This document shows positions 1 to 7,329 of a DNA stretch of 23,356 nucleotides, one piece after another. The DNA comes from Polyangiaceae bacterium. Lineage in GTDB: Bacteria > Myxococcota > Polyangia > Polyangiales > Polyangiaceae. The stretch's first letter is position 1. Each line of letters starts with the position of its first letter. The notes beneath the pieces are model-generated. The model saw only the letters and a program-made list of their open reading frames with translations, did no database searches and was not told where the DNA came from. The translations under genes were made by a program, and so were the position numbers. The stretch covers positions 1 through 23,356 of the forward strand of contig JAICTU010000081.1 in NCBI GenBank assembly GCA_025936205.1, in the 5' to 3' direction.

Positions 1-133
1 CGGCATCGGCAGCCGGCGCTGCCCGGGGCGGCGTGGTCGAACGCGGCTCGCGAACGCACGCGCCACAGCTCGCCGCCCAGCAAGAAAGCGCAACCCAGGA
101 GCCGATCCAAAGCCGCGAGCGCGCTCGCTCCAT
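1..133 (-). CDS. 5' end of a probable lipoprotein gene, truncated by the window edge
   Basis: An ATG on the minus strand at 133 opens a frame that stays open to base 1, giving 44 residues. It reads as a lipoprotein-style export signal: a short Arg-rich n-region (MERARSRLW), a hydrophobic stretch with several Trp and Ala, then A-A-S-C-G as a possible lipobox, followed by a Pro/Ala/Thr-rich linker typical of mature lipoprotein N-termini. A GGAAAGG purine run lies directly upstream, but it is only a few bases from the ATG, so the start is not certain. It follows the 197-751 gene on the same strand after 63 bp and may be co-transcribed with it. No function can be read from this fragment. It could also be a chance open frame, as these are common in GC-rich DNA. 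Confidence 0.4.
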   Translation of the reverse strand, partial: MERARSRLWIGSWVALSCWAASCGACVREPRSTTPPRAAPAADA

Positions 134-170
134 CACCTTTCCGAGAGTATTCCTTTCCCGCCCCATGTCG

Positions 171-185
171 AGCGCCGAAGGCGCT
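171..185. terminator. Small perfect hairpin between two minus-strand genes
   Basis: AGCGCC and GGCGCT form a perfect 6-bp stem with a GAA/TTC triloop, 12 bases beyond the stop codon of the minus-strand gene ending at 197. There is no T-run, so it is at best a weak intrinsic terminator or an mRNA 3'-end stabiliser. Short GC-rich stems also arise by chance at this base composition. Confidence 0.25.
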
Positions 186-196
186 GCAGCAATCAG

Positions 197-751
197 CTAG
201 TTGCGTCCCAGATGGCCCGACTCGGGCAGCGTCTCCACGTGGGGTGGGATCACGTTCTTGCTCCGCGGCAGCTGCTCGCCGAGCTCTTCCATCACATCCG
301 ACCAGAGGTCGCCGACCTCGACGCCCAGCGCTGTCTCCAGCTCACCGATCGCGCGGCGGGCACCCGCCGAGACCGAGGTGTAGCGGCGCCCGACCTTCTC
401 GCGGTCGAGCTGAGCCGCGCTGCACGCCCAGAGCACGGATTCGATCAAGTCGTGCACGCCGAGCGTGCCTTCGTTGCCCTCGCACGCGCTGCGCAACAAG
501 AGCAAGCCGCAACGGAACTGGCTCGGCGTCGGCGTCTCGCGCAGCCAGCCATGGGCCAGTGCCGCGCCCTCGGGGTCGATATGGGCCGCCTCCGCGCTGC
601 TCTCGATCAAGCGGTCGAGCAGCGCGAGATCGCGACGCCGGCTGGCGGCGGCCACATAGGCCAGCGGCAGCAAGAGCAAGCGGCGCATCTCATCCTTCGC
701 CAATCCCAGAGATGATATTTCGTGCCACGCATCGTGTTGCTGCTCTTGCAT
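197..751 (-). CDS. Conserved-looking hypothetical protein, 184 aa
   Basis: I do not recognise the family. The ATG at 751 is chosen because AAAGGAG sits 7 bases upstream in a purine-rich run, which is a textbook ribosome binding site. The frame stays open as far as 1150, but that extension would run through the pdsR promoter region and into pdsR itself, and it reads as low-quality Arg/Pro/Ser text. The protein is soluble and mostly helical by composition: Leu/Ala/Glu-rich, with no signal peptide and no membrane span. An LLLLPLAY segment sits near residue 25 and an acidic, amphipathic C-terminal half ends near ELGEQL. A Cys (SACEGNEG) and a Trp-Ala-Cys follow around residues 85-105. It is divergent from the sortase operon, with 300 bp between start codons, so it might share regulation with it. 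A relation to the sortase is not shown. Confidence 0.7.
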   Translation of the reverse strand: MQEQQHDAWHEISSLGLAKDEMRRLLLLPLAYVAAASRRRDLALLDRLIESSAEAAHIDPEGAALAHGWLRETPTPSQFRCGLLLLRSACEGNEGTLGVHDLIESVLWACSAAQLDREKVGRRYTSVSAGARRAIGELETALGVEVGDLWSDVMEELGEQLPRSKNVIPPHVETLPESGHLGRN

Positions 752-1051
752 GCGCTCTCCTTTCCGTGGCGCGGGCTGCCCGCGACCACTCCCGAGCGAT
801 AAGTTTCGCCCGATTGTCGAGATTGCAACGAGCATGCCGCCGGTTTCTTCGGGATCTGCCCGGGAATTGCTCGCTGGTTGACGCACTGCCTGAGGCGATC
901 GCGCCGGCGGTGGGGCGAAGCGGAGCCGGCCCCCGCGCACCGCGAAAGGCTCTGGGTTCGTGCCGACCCAGATGGGACCAGTGCTGGAGCAACTGGGCGA
1001 GCACTCGAGCCTGGCGCTGGGGCTGGACCGGTCGCCAAGGAATGTGCGTAA
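752..1051. promoter_or_regulatory. Divergent intergenic region upstream of the sortase two-component operon
   Basis: This 300-bp gap must hold the promoters of the minus-strand hypothetical gene and of the plus-strand response regulator. I could not identify a convincing -35/-10 pair for either. It does contain an inverted repeat, CTGGGT-N8-ACCCAG at 952-971, about 80 bp before the regulator start, which could be an operator or a 5' UTR hairpin. An AAGGA at 1037-1041 is the likely ribosome binding site for the ATG at 1052. Confidence 0.45.
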
Positions 1052-1762
1052 ATGTCGGCACGGAGGCCCTTGGCGAACCTGCTGCTGGTGGATGACGACG
1101 CGCACATTCGGGAGGTGATGCGCTTCGCCCTGGAGAAGGCGGGGCATCAAGTGACCGAGGCGGCGGATGGTGCGGCAGCGTTCGCGCTGGTGCAGCAGCG
1201 CAGCTTCGATCTGGTGGTGCTCGACATCGTGATGCCCGAGCTCGATGGGCTAGAGCTGTGCCGCAAGCTCCGCGCTCAGGGCTCGCTACCGATCATCTTC
1301 GTGTCGAGCCGTGACGAGGAGCTGGATCGCGTGCTGGGGCTGGAGCTCGGTGGCGACGATTACCTGACCAAGCCCTTCAGCCCCCGCGAGCTCTCGGCTC
1401 GCGTCGCGGCGGTGCTGCGCCGCGGGCGCGCCTCGCAGACGCCGCCCGAGCCGCGCGCCGGCGCAGAGGCGGGCAGCTTGCGCCATCGCAGCATCGTGCT
1501 CGACCGCGTGCGCCATCAGTGCTGGGTGGGCGGACGAGAGCTGGTGCTCACGGTCAGCGAGTTTGAGCTGTTCCGGGCGTTGCTGGAGGCGCCGGGGCGC
1601 GTCTTCTCGCGTGCGCAGCTGGTGGAGCAGGCCTACGGCGCGGGGCACTACATCAGTGATCGTACGGTCGACAGCCACATCCGCCGCCTCCGGCAGAAGC
1701 TCGAGAGCGAAGCCGAGCAAGTCGAAACGGTATACGGCGTCGGCTACCGGCTCAAAGAGTGA
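1052..1762 (+). CDS. pdsR: OmpR-family response regulator of the proteobacterial dedicated sortase system
   Basis: This 236-residue regulator has a receiver domain at about 8-123 and an OmpR/PhoB-type winged helix at about 140-236. The receiver residues are intact: an acidic cluster (D14-D16), phospho-acceptor D58 in VVLDIVMP, hydroxyl residue S85 or S86 and K107 in the TKPF motif. The DNA-binding half has the usual LTVSEFELFRALL entry, the R-x-V-D-S-H-I-R-R-L-R recognition helix and the Y-G-V-G-Y-R-L end. It is first in the operon. Its TGA overlaps the start of the kinase gene, implying translational coupling. The assignment to the sortase-dedicated subfamily rests on the four-gene order with the kinase, VIT/VWA substrate and class GN sortase. 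On sequence alone it would be a generic OmpR-type regulator. Its likely targets are its own operon and the 3304-3441 gap. Confidence 0.88.
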   Translation: MSARRPLANLLLVDDDAHIREVMRFALEKAGHQVTEAADGAAAFALVQQRSFDLVVLDIVMPELDGLELCRKLRAQGSLPIIFVSSRDEELDRVLGLELGGDDYLTKPFSPRELSARVAAVLRRGRASQTPPEPRAGAEAGSLRHRSIVLDRVRHQCWVGGRELVLTVSEFELFRALLEAPGRVFSRAQLVEQAYGAGHYISDRTVDSHIRRLRQKLESEAEQVETVYGVGYRLKE

Positions 1763-3303
1763 TGCGCCGCGGCCCCAGTATCGCCATCCTGCTGCTCGGT
1801 GCGAACCTGTTCGTGCTCACCTTGCCGATCGCGAGCGTGCTGGTCTGGCGCGCCTACGACCTGTATCTGCTGCGCCAGACGGAGCGCCAGCTGATCAACC
1901 AGACCGTGGTCATCGGAGAGGCCTTCCGCGACGCCTGGCGTCAGGAGCAGGGCCTCGAAGAAGACAACCCGCGCCCGCCGGACCGCGCCGACGAGCGCTT
2001 CGTCGCGATCGAGCCCGTGCTCGACGTACTGGGCGACATCGACCCCTACCAGCCGGTGGCGCTGCGCGCCGACCAGCCGCTGGATTCGCCGCAGAAGCGC
2101 GCCGGCGCACGCATCGAGGATCTGCTGCAACGCGCGCAGATCTTCAACCTGAGCGGCGTGCGCGTGCTCGATCCGTCCGCCTGTGTGGTGGCGAGCACGG
2201 GGGCGCAGTCGGGCCAGTGCATCGTGCCTCCGCCCGAGGTGCAGCGCGCGCTCGGCGGGGAGTATTCGGCGGTGGCGCGCCGCCGCTCGGCGCCACGGCC
2301 CCTGCCGCCGCTCGGCGATATCCAGTCGCGCGGCACACTGCAGGTGCACACCGCCCTGCCCGTCTTTTCCAACGGTCAGGTGATCGCGGTGGTGACGGCG
2401 ACCCGCACGGGGCTGGATGCGCTCTCGTCGCTGTGGCAGATCCGGCGCGGACTGCTGGTGGCGATCGGGCTCGCGATCGGCCTGATCGGCGTGGTCAGCG
2501 CGCTGTTCGCGCGCGCCATCGCCGGCCCGATGCTGGCCATCACCAACAAGGCCAAGGCCGTCGCCGCCGGGGCCCCTCCGGGCGACTTCGTCGCCCGCGG
2601 CTTCACGCCGGCGGAGATCCGGAGCTTGAGCGAGGCGCTCGACACCATGACCAAGAAGCTGCGCGCGCAGGCCGAGTACGTCGCGGAGTTCGCCACCACG
2701 GTCAGCCACGAGCTGAAGACGCCGATTGCCGCGATCCGCGGCGCGAGCGAGCTGCTCTGCGAGTTCGAGGGCATGGACCGCGCGCAGCGGCAGCGCTTTC
2801 TGAACAACATCCTGCTCGACACCGAGCGCATGGACCGGCTGGTGACGCGCTTGCTCGCCCTGGCCAAGATCGAGAGCGCTGCAGCCCTGCCGAGCGGCAA
2901 ATTGCAGGTCGCTGCCTTCTGCCAGCGCCTGCTCGGGCGCTACGGCGCCGCCGTCGAGCTCGTCTTGCAGGGGCCCCCGGCGGAGATCGAGATCGCGGAG
3001 GAGCACCTGGGCTCGGCCATCTGCAACCTGGTCGACAATGCCATCCGCCACGGCCTGGGTCAGCCGGTGCGCGTCACCTTGAGCTCCGCGGGGGCGCGGC
3101 TGGTGGTCGAGGTGCGCGACCAGGGCGCCGGCATCAGCGCCGGCAACCAGCCCAAGGTCTGGGACCGCTTCTTCACCACCGAGCGCGACCGCGGGGGCAC
3201 GGGGCTCGGGCTGTCGATCGTGCAGGCCATCGTGCAGGCGCGCAAGGGCGAGGTCGGTTTCGAGACGTCCCCGGGCGGAACGACCTTCCGCATGCTGCTC
3301 TAG
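1762..3303 (+). CDS. pdsS: Membrane histidine kinase of the dedicated sortase system
   Basis: This is a 513-residue sensor kinase. The ATG at 1762 overlaps the regulator's TGA; a GTG one codon earlier is the only alternative. Segments in order are TM1 at about 6-30; a periplasmic sensor at about 34-229 with just two cysteines (C141 and C153), which could form a disulfide; TM2 at about 230-252; HAMP to about 302; HisKA with the phospho-accepting H316 in VSHELKTPIAAIRG; and a HATPase domain with the N-box NLVDNAIRHG from 422, D-x-G-x-G near 453 and a GGTGLGLSIV lid near 475. All catalytic motifs are present. The sensor domain matches no common PAS or Cache pattern I know. By context it monitors the envelope state associated with the secreted VIT/VWA protein. 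The signal is unknown. Confidence 0.88.
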   Translation: MRRGPSIAILLLGANLFVLTLPIASVLVWRAYDLYLLRQTERQLINQTVVIGEAFRDAWRQEQGLEEDNPRPPDRADERFVAIEPVLDVLGDIDPYQPVALRADQPLDSPQKRAGARIEDLLQRAQIFNLSGVRVLDPSACVVASTGAQSGQCIVPPPEVQRALGGEYSAVARRRSAPRPLPPLGDIQSRGTLQVHTALPVFSNGQVIAVVTATRTGLDALSSLWQIRRGLLVAIGLAIGLIGVVSALFARAIAGPMLAITNKAKAVAAGAPPGDFVARGFTPAEIRSLSEALDTMTKKLRAQAEYVAEFATTVSHELKTPIAAIRGASELLCEFEGMDRAQRQRFLNNILLDTERMDRLVTRLLALAKIESAAALPSGKLQVAAFCQRLLGRYGAAVELVLQGPPAEIEIAEEHLGSAICNLVDNAIRHGLGQPVRVTLSSAGARLVVEVRDQGAGISAGNQPKVWDRFFTTERDRGGTGLGLSIVQAIVQARKGEVGFETSPGGTTFRMLL

Positions 3304-3339
3304 CCCGAACCTGTACAGCGCAGCCGCTACCCGGGCGTC

Positions 3340-3357
3340 TGCACGAGTTTTGCACGA
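3340..3357 (+). promoter_or_regulatory. Direct repeat TGCACGA-N4-TGCACGA, candidate response-regulator operator
   Basis: Two exact TGCACGA copies at 3340-3346 and 3351-3357 are spaced 11 bp start to start, one DNA turn. This is the usual arrangement for tandem binding of OmpR/PhoB-type regulators. The pair lies in the only large gap of the sortase operon, 85-102 bp before the substrate start. Binding by the upstream-encoded regulator is inference. No second copy was noticed upstream of the regulator gene. Confidence 0.45.
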
Positions 3358-3371
3358 CCTTTCCCGCGCTC

Positions 3372-3387
3372 TGGCACCAGCTCTGCG
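3372..3387 (+). promoter_or_regulatory. Possible sigma-54-like -24/-12 element
   Basis: TGGCAC-N5-CTGCG keeps the invariant GG-N10-GC spacing of sigma-54 promoters and matches the -24 box well. The -12 box has C for the first T of TTGC. It sits 15 bp after the TGCACGA repeat and would start transcription near 3397, leaving a leader of about 45 bases before the substrate gene with its GAGGAGG ribosome binding site at 3424-3430. The regulator encoded in this operon lacks an AAA+ domain and so is not a sigma-54 activator. Either another protein activates here or the match is fortuitous. Confidence 0.25.
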
Positions 3388-3441
3388 CGGGGGCTGCGAA
3401 GTGGATCTCTAGTCTGAAGTGACGAGGAGGTCTTTTCACCG

Positions 3442-5532
3442 ATGAAGTTCGCAGCTCTGTTTTCTTCGCTTCCAGTTCTCTGGCCCCTGTGGGCGAGCGC
3501 AGCTCCCCCGCCCGCTCCTGCGGCGCACCCGGGTGCGCCGAGCGCGCGGGGTGCGCCCAGCGCCCAGCCCGCCGCCGCGCAGCGGAGTGCCCCGAAGACT
3601 CCTTTCACGCCGGATCAAGCGCAGGCGGGAGCGCTCATCTTTTACGACGACGAGGACGATGCCAGCGGCTGGCTCGCGCCCGAGGTCGGCAATGACGTCC
3701 ATCTCCAGGTCACCGGCATGCTCGCGCGCGCCAGCGTCGAACAAACCTTCGAGAACCTGAGCGACCAGGTGGTGCACGCGCTGTACGTCTTTCCGCTGCC
3801 CGAGACGGCCGCCGTCGACGGACTGACGCTGACCGTGGGCAAGCGCCACATCGTGGGTGAGATCCGCGAGCGCGCCGTCGCCGTGCGCAGCTACGAGCAA
3901 GCTCAACTCCAGGGCAAAAAGGCCTCGCTGATCGAGCAGCAGCGACCCAATCTGTTCACCACGCGCGTCGCCAACATCGGCCCGCACGAGAGCGTGACGG
4001 TCGAGCTGCACTACCAGCAAGACGTGCACTACGATCTGGGCGTCTTCTCGCTCGAGTTCCCCTCCACGCTCACACCCCGCTACTTGCCGGGCGGCACCGA
4101 GAACGCGCCCGGCTCAGCGCCACGGGCGAGCCAGTACGGCAACATCACCCCTGCTTTCGCGCTCGACGGCGACGGCCCGTCGCTCCAGATGCACGTCTCG
4201 CTGGATGCCGGCGTGCCACTGCAGCGCATCAGTAGCCCCTCGCATCGGCTGGACGTGAAGCAACCCGCTCGCGGCCCTGCGCAGATCGCGCTGGAAGACG
4301 GCGAGGTCGTCGCGGATCGAGACTTCAAGCTGGAGTGGGCGCCCGCCCCCAGCAACGCTCCCACCTCGGCCGTGTTCGAGGAGACCTTCGACGGCGAGCG
4401 CTACGCCTTGCTGATGGTGCTGCCGCCCGATCCGGCGCTCGATCCCAAAGGCCGCTTGCCGCGCGAGACGACGTTCGTGATCGACACCTCGGGCTCGATG
4501 TCGGGCACGTCGATCGAACAGGCGCGCCAGGCCCTGGAGAGCGGCCTGAGTGAGCTGGATCCCCGCGATCGCTTCAACGTGGTCGAGTTCAACAGCAATG
4601 CAAAGCGCTTGTTCGAGGAGACCGTGCCCGCGACGGCGGAAAATGTGCAGCGTGCCCGACGCTGGGTCCACCAGCTGCGGGCCGACGGCGGCACCGAGAT
4701 GCTGAGCGCGCTCGACCTGGCGCTCACGCCCCGCGCGCCTCAGGGCCTGCTCTCGCAGGTGGTGTTCGTCACGGATGGCAGCGTCGGCAACGAGAGCGAG
4801 GTCTTCCGCTACATCCAGGACCATCTCGGCGGGCGCCGCTTGTTCACGGTCGGCATCGGATCCGCACCGAATCAATACTTCATGCGCAGCGCGGCGCGCT
4901 TCGGGCGCGGCAGCTTCACCTCCGTCGCTTCGACCACGGAGGTGGAGTCGCGCATGAACGAGCTGTGGGACAAGCTGAGCATGCCCGTGATGAGCCAGCT
5001 CGGCGTCAGCGTCGACGGCGACGCGCACCCCCAGCTCTGGCCCCAGCGCCTGCCCGATCTGTACCGCGGAGAGCCGCTGATTGTGGTGGCCAAGCTGGGC
5101 GCGGGCGCGACGCGCTTTCACGTCAATGGCCTGCGCGCCGAGCAGCCCTTCAGCACGGACCTGATGCTGGACACGGCCGGGGGCGCGCGCCAGGAGCGCG
5201 GCATCCATCGGCTGTGGGCGCGGCGCGAGATCGAAGAGCTGATGGATCGAGTCACGCTGGGCCAGAACGAAGAAGCGCTCCGCCCGCAGGTCACAGCGAT
5301 CGCGCTGCGCCACCACCTGCTCTCCCAGTACACCAGCCTGGTCGCGATCGACAAAGTGCGCAGCGTCGAGGGCCCCGGCGCCGATACGGCCGTGGCCAAT
5401 GCCCTGCCCGCGGGCAACAGCATGTTCGGTAACATGCCTCAGACAGCGACCCCCGCGCCCACCTGCCTGCTCGTCGGCGCGGCGTCCGTGGTCGCGGCGC
5501 TGGTGCTCTACAAGCGGCCCCGGCCATGTTGA
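3442..5532 (+). CDS. Secreted VIT/VWA-domain protein, dedicated sortase substrate
   Basis: The 696-residue precursor starts with a Sec signal peptide (about 1-20, ending A-S-A-A), followed by a Pro/Ala/Ser-rich linker to about 60. A VIT (inter-alpha-trypsin inhibitor-type) domain covers about 70-190. A von Willebrand A domain starts near 343 with a complete MIDAS: D348-x-S350-x-S352, T418 in DGGTE and D445 in TDGS. The C-terminus is a sorting signal: M665-P-Q-T-A-T-P-A-P, a hydrophobic span at about 674-690 and a basic KRPRP tail ending in Cys. Known relatives (the marine proteobacterial sortase target family) usually have a Leu before the PQTA, so Met is a mild deviation. GAGGAGG precedes the ATG. 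The stop lies 7 bp inside the sortase gene. It is probably displayed in the periplasm or at the outer surface as a divalent-metal-dependent adhesin or scaffold; the ligand is unknown. Confidence 0.9.
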   Translation: MKFAALFSSLPVLWPLWASAAPPPAPAAHPGAPSARGAPSAQPAAAQRSAPKTPFTPDQAQAGALIFYDDEDDASGWLAPEVGNDVHLQVTGMLARASVEQTFENLSDQVVHALYVFPLPETAAVDGLTLTVGKRHIVGEIRERAVAVRSYEQAQLQGKKASLIEQQRPNLFTTRVANIGPHESVTVELHYQQDVHYDLGVFSLEFPSTLTPRYLPGGTENAPGSAPRASQYGNITPAFALDGDGPSLQMHVSLDAGVPLQRISSPSHRLDVKQPARGPAQIALEDGEVVADRDFKLEWAPAPSNAPTSAVFEETFDGERYALLMVLPPDPALDPKGRLPRETTFVIDTSGSMSGTSIEQARQALESGLSELDPRDRFNVVEFNSNAKRLFEETVPATAENVQRARRWVHQLRADGGTEMLSALDLALTPRAPQGLLSQVVFVTDGSVGNESEVFRYIQDHLGGRRLFTVGIGSAPNQYFMRSAARFGRGSFTSVASTTEVESRMNELWDKLSMPVMSQLGVSVDGDAHPQLWPQRLPDLYRGEPLIVVAKLGAGATRFHVNGLRAEQPFSTDLMLDTAGGARQERGIHRLWARREIEELMDRVTLGQNEEALRPQVTAIALRHHLLSQYTSLVAIDKVRSVEGPGADTAVANALPAGNSMFGNMPQTATPAPTCLLVGAASVVAALVLYKRPRPC

Positions 5533-6086
5533 GGCGCTGGCTGGCCCTGGGCCTGTTGCTGCTCGGCCTGTGCAGCCTCACGCGCGGCAGCTGGATCTTC
5601 GGCAAGGCGGCGCTCGCGCAGGTGCTGCTGCGCCGCGCCTGGGCGGCCGCGCGCGCCGGCGACGAGCACGCGCGGCCCTGGCCCAGGGCAGACACCTGGC
5701 CCGTGGCACGCCTGATCGATCCGGCGCACGGCGTGGACCTGGTCGTACTCGAGGGCGCGACGGGCTCGAGCCTCGCTTTCGGTCCCGGGCACATCCCGGG
5801 CAGTGCGAGCCCGGGCATGCCCGGCAACGTCGCGCTCGCGGGCCATCGCGACACGCACTTTCACTTCCTGCAAGGGCTTCAGCCCGGCGAGCCGCTGTGG
5901 CTCGAGCCGGCGCACGGCGCGCTCCAGCGCTACGAGGTCGAGAGCGCGACCATCGTCGACCAGAGCGACACGCGCCTGCTCGAGGCTCGAGGCGACGGCC
6001 TCACGCTCGTGACCTGCTACCCCTTCGACGCGCCGGTGCCGGGCGGTCCGTTGCGCTACGTTGTGCGCGCGCGCCCGCGCGCGTGA
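5526..6086 (+). CDS. Class GN sortase
   Basis: This 186-residue membrane-anchored transpeptidase has one N-terminal membrane span (about 5-20, RRWLALGLLLLGL) and a sortase barrel. The catalytic triad is visible: H107 in LAGHRDTHF, C164 in TLVTCYPFDAP and R177 in GGPLRYVV. The length fits the short Gram-negative class GN family, which occurs one sortase to one substrate. Its ATG overlaps the end of the substrate gene by 7 bp, so the two are translationally coupled. It is expected to cleave its neighbour within the P-Q-T-A region and transfer it to an acceptor. The acceptor in Gram-negative bacteria is not known. The last codons form a (CG)n tract encoding R-A-R-P-R-A. Confidence 0.92.
   Translation: MLRRWLALGLLLLGLCSLTRGSWIFGKAALAQVLLRRAWAAARAGDEHARPWPRADTWPVARLIDPAHGVDLVVLEGATGSSLAFGPGHIPGSASPGMPGNVALAGHRDTHFHFLQGLQPGEPLWLEPAHGALQRYEVESATIVDQSDTRLLEARGDGLTLVTCYPFDAPVPGGPLRYVVRARPRA
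6063..6085. other. Alternating (CG)n inverted tract at the sortase stop codon
   Basis: A GTGCGCGCGCGC run, two C residues and CGCGCGCGTG form a 23-bp alternating purine-pyrimidine tract that is nearly self-complementary and reaches the TGA. It could fold as a strong RNA hairpin at the end of the operon, where no other terminator is visible before the convergent gene, or adopt left-handed DNA under supercoiling. It may also be just a codon-usage product of an Arg/Ala-rich tail. Confidence 0.35.
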
Positions 6087-6121
6087 TGAAGCAGCAGCGC
6101 GGTATCCAGGGCAGCGGCGGC

Positions 6122-6964
6122 TCAGGCCGCGCGAGCCCGCTTCTTGCGCGGGGCGCTCTTGCTCTCGCGGTTCGCGTTCAGCACGCGGATCGCGGGCAGG
6201 TCGAAATCGGCGCCCAGCGCGAGACCGTGGCTCCAGACCAGCCCGGTCAGCTGCTGCCAGAAGCGATCGAGGCCCGCCCGCGGGCGACAAGCGGCCAAGC
6301 TCATTCCGACCGCCGCCGAGGGCTGCTCTCCGCTGCTCTCCAGGTGCAGCTCGTCGAACAACTCGCTGATGTTCGGCCGCTCGAAGCAACCGTCGTCACG
6401 GCCCGTCGTCAGCTTGCAGGGAGCAAACGAGAAGTGTGCGGCACGCTCGTGCGCATGTCCCACGAAGGGCAGGAGTGACGTCGATTGCCCGCGCAACGCC
6501 GGCTCGACCAGCTTACCGTACGGGTTCTTCAGCTGCCCCGCGGTCGGGCCGGGCAAACGCCGCCGCAGCACCACCACGGTATCGAGCACCCAGTCGATCT
6601 TGCCGCGCCGACCCGGCATCGGTGATCCGAACAGGACCATGTCGCCCGCTTGGGGCTGGCTCGGATCATCCGCCTGCAGCGCAGACTGCCAGTGATTGTC
6701 TCGACCCCAGGTGGACCACACGAAGCCTGGCTGAAAGATCCAGGGATCGGTCTCCGCCAGCGGTTGGCTCACCGTGATGAGCGGAGTCTGCACGTAACGC
6801 GGGCCCTGGCCCTCGGAGTGCACGGGGCGCGCGTGCGTGGGGGCCTCGTACTCGGCCCAGACACAGACCTCGCCATGCAATGTGCGGCCCGACTTCTGGA
6901 TGGCGCAGCCGTGAACCTGCAGGAACTTGCGTGCGTGCTGCCGGGGTTCCGGCCAGGGACACAC
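6122..6964 (-). CDS. Unrecognised protein, about 280 aa
   Basis: I cannot assign a family. The GTG at 6964 is chosen because AAGGGA sits about 6 bases upstream. A GTG at 7054 or an ATG at 7237 would lengthen the protein, but the added sequence has poorer coding character. The protein is soluble, rich in Trp and with scattered Cys. Notable segments are a QVHGC near residue 15, GEVCVWAEYEAPT near 30-43, GFVWSTWGRDNHW near 85, GDMVLFGS near 115 and a D-W-V-L-D-T-V-V-V-L strand near 135. The C-terminus is strongly basic (S-A-P-R-K-K-R-A-R-A-A), suggesting nucleic-acid contact. It converges on the sortase gene with 35 bp between stops and so is not in that operon. Its stop is the TGA at 6124-6122. 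Confidence 0.6.
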   Translation of the reverse strand: MCPWPEPRQHARKFLQVHGCAIQKSGRTLHGEVCVWAEYEAPTHARPVHSEGQGPRYVQTPLITVSQPLAETDPWIFQPGFVWSTWGRDNHWQSALQADDPSQPQAGDMVLFGSPMPGRRGKIDWVLDTVVVLRRRLPGPTAGQLKNPYGKLVEPALRGQSTSLLPFVGHAHERAAHFSFAPCKLTTGRDDGCFERPNISELFDELHLESSGEQPSAAVGMSLAACRPRAGLDRFWQQLTGLVWSHGLALGADFDLPAIRVLNANRESKSAPRKKRARAA

Positions 6965-7329
6965 GCTGTTCCCTTGCTCCGGTACGCGCTCGGCTCCCTC
7001 GTGGGGTGCCAGCCAGACTCTAGCCTCGTCGCTCGATCGATTTCCGGAGTTCACTGTTCTGTAGCGAGTTGAGCGGTCGCTCCTCACAGGGCTTGAAACA
7101 CAAACCGGCTCGCCGCGAGCTTTTCCGTCGATTCCGACGCGGGCTGCCCCGAATCGACGCGTGGAGTGGGGATAACGGGGCGAAAGCACTGTGGGGCACG
7201 CGGGCGGAGCCGGTGCAATTCGTCTCGTTGACAACACGACCGGCCGACAGAAACATGACGCTCGCGCTGATCTCCGCGCGGCCAGGAAGGCACGCCATCG
7301 CCCGCCGTTTTCGCGGGGCTTGTCTGGCG
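6965..7329. promoter_or_regulatory. Intergenic stretch with a perfect 9-bp inverted repeat
   Basis: This 365-bp gap separates two minus-strand genes. Its main signal is CGTCGATTC at 7126-7134 and GAATCGACG at 7151-7159, a perfect inverted repeat with a 16-bp spacer, so the half-sites are centred 25 bp apart. A dimeric regulator could bind it, or it could form an RNA stem in the leader of the downstream minus-strand gene or at the 3' end of the HMA-like gene. The rest shows no convincing gene. Confidence 0.4.

Noticed and set aside
971..1117. Small plus-strand frame starting M-G-P-V-L-E-Q-L-G-E just before pdsR
   Set aside because: It is short, has no ribosome binding site and runs through the pdsR start in another frame. 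There is too little support.
752..1150. N-terminal extension of the 184-residue hypothetical protein to an ATG at 1150
   Set aside because: It would overlap the response regulator, reads as non-coding, and the ATG at 751 has a strong ribosome binding site.
1744..5316. Minus-strand frames of about 435 and 400 codons opposite the kinase and the VIT/VWA gene
   Set aside because: They are shadows of genes with complete catalytic or MIDAS motifs and resemble no family.
7228..7256. TTGACA at 7228 with AAACAT 17 bp later, resembling a plus-strand sigma-70 promoter
   Set aside because: The -10 is poor and no plus-strand gene follows; the next genes run in the opposite direction.
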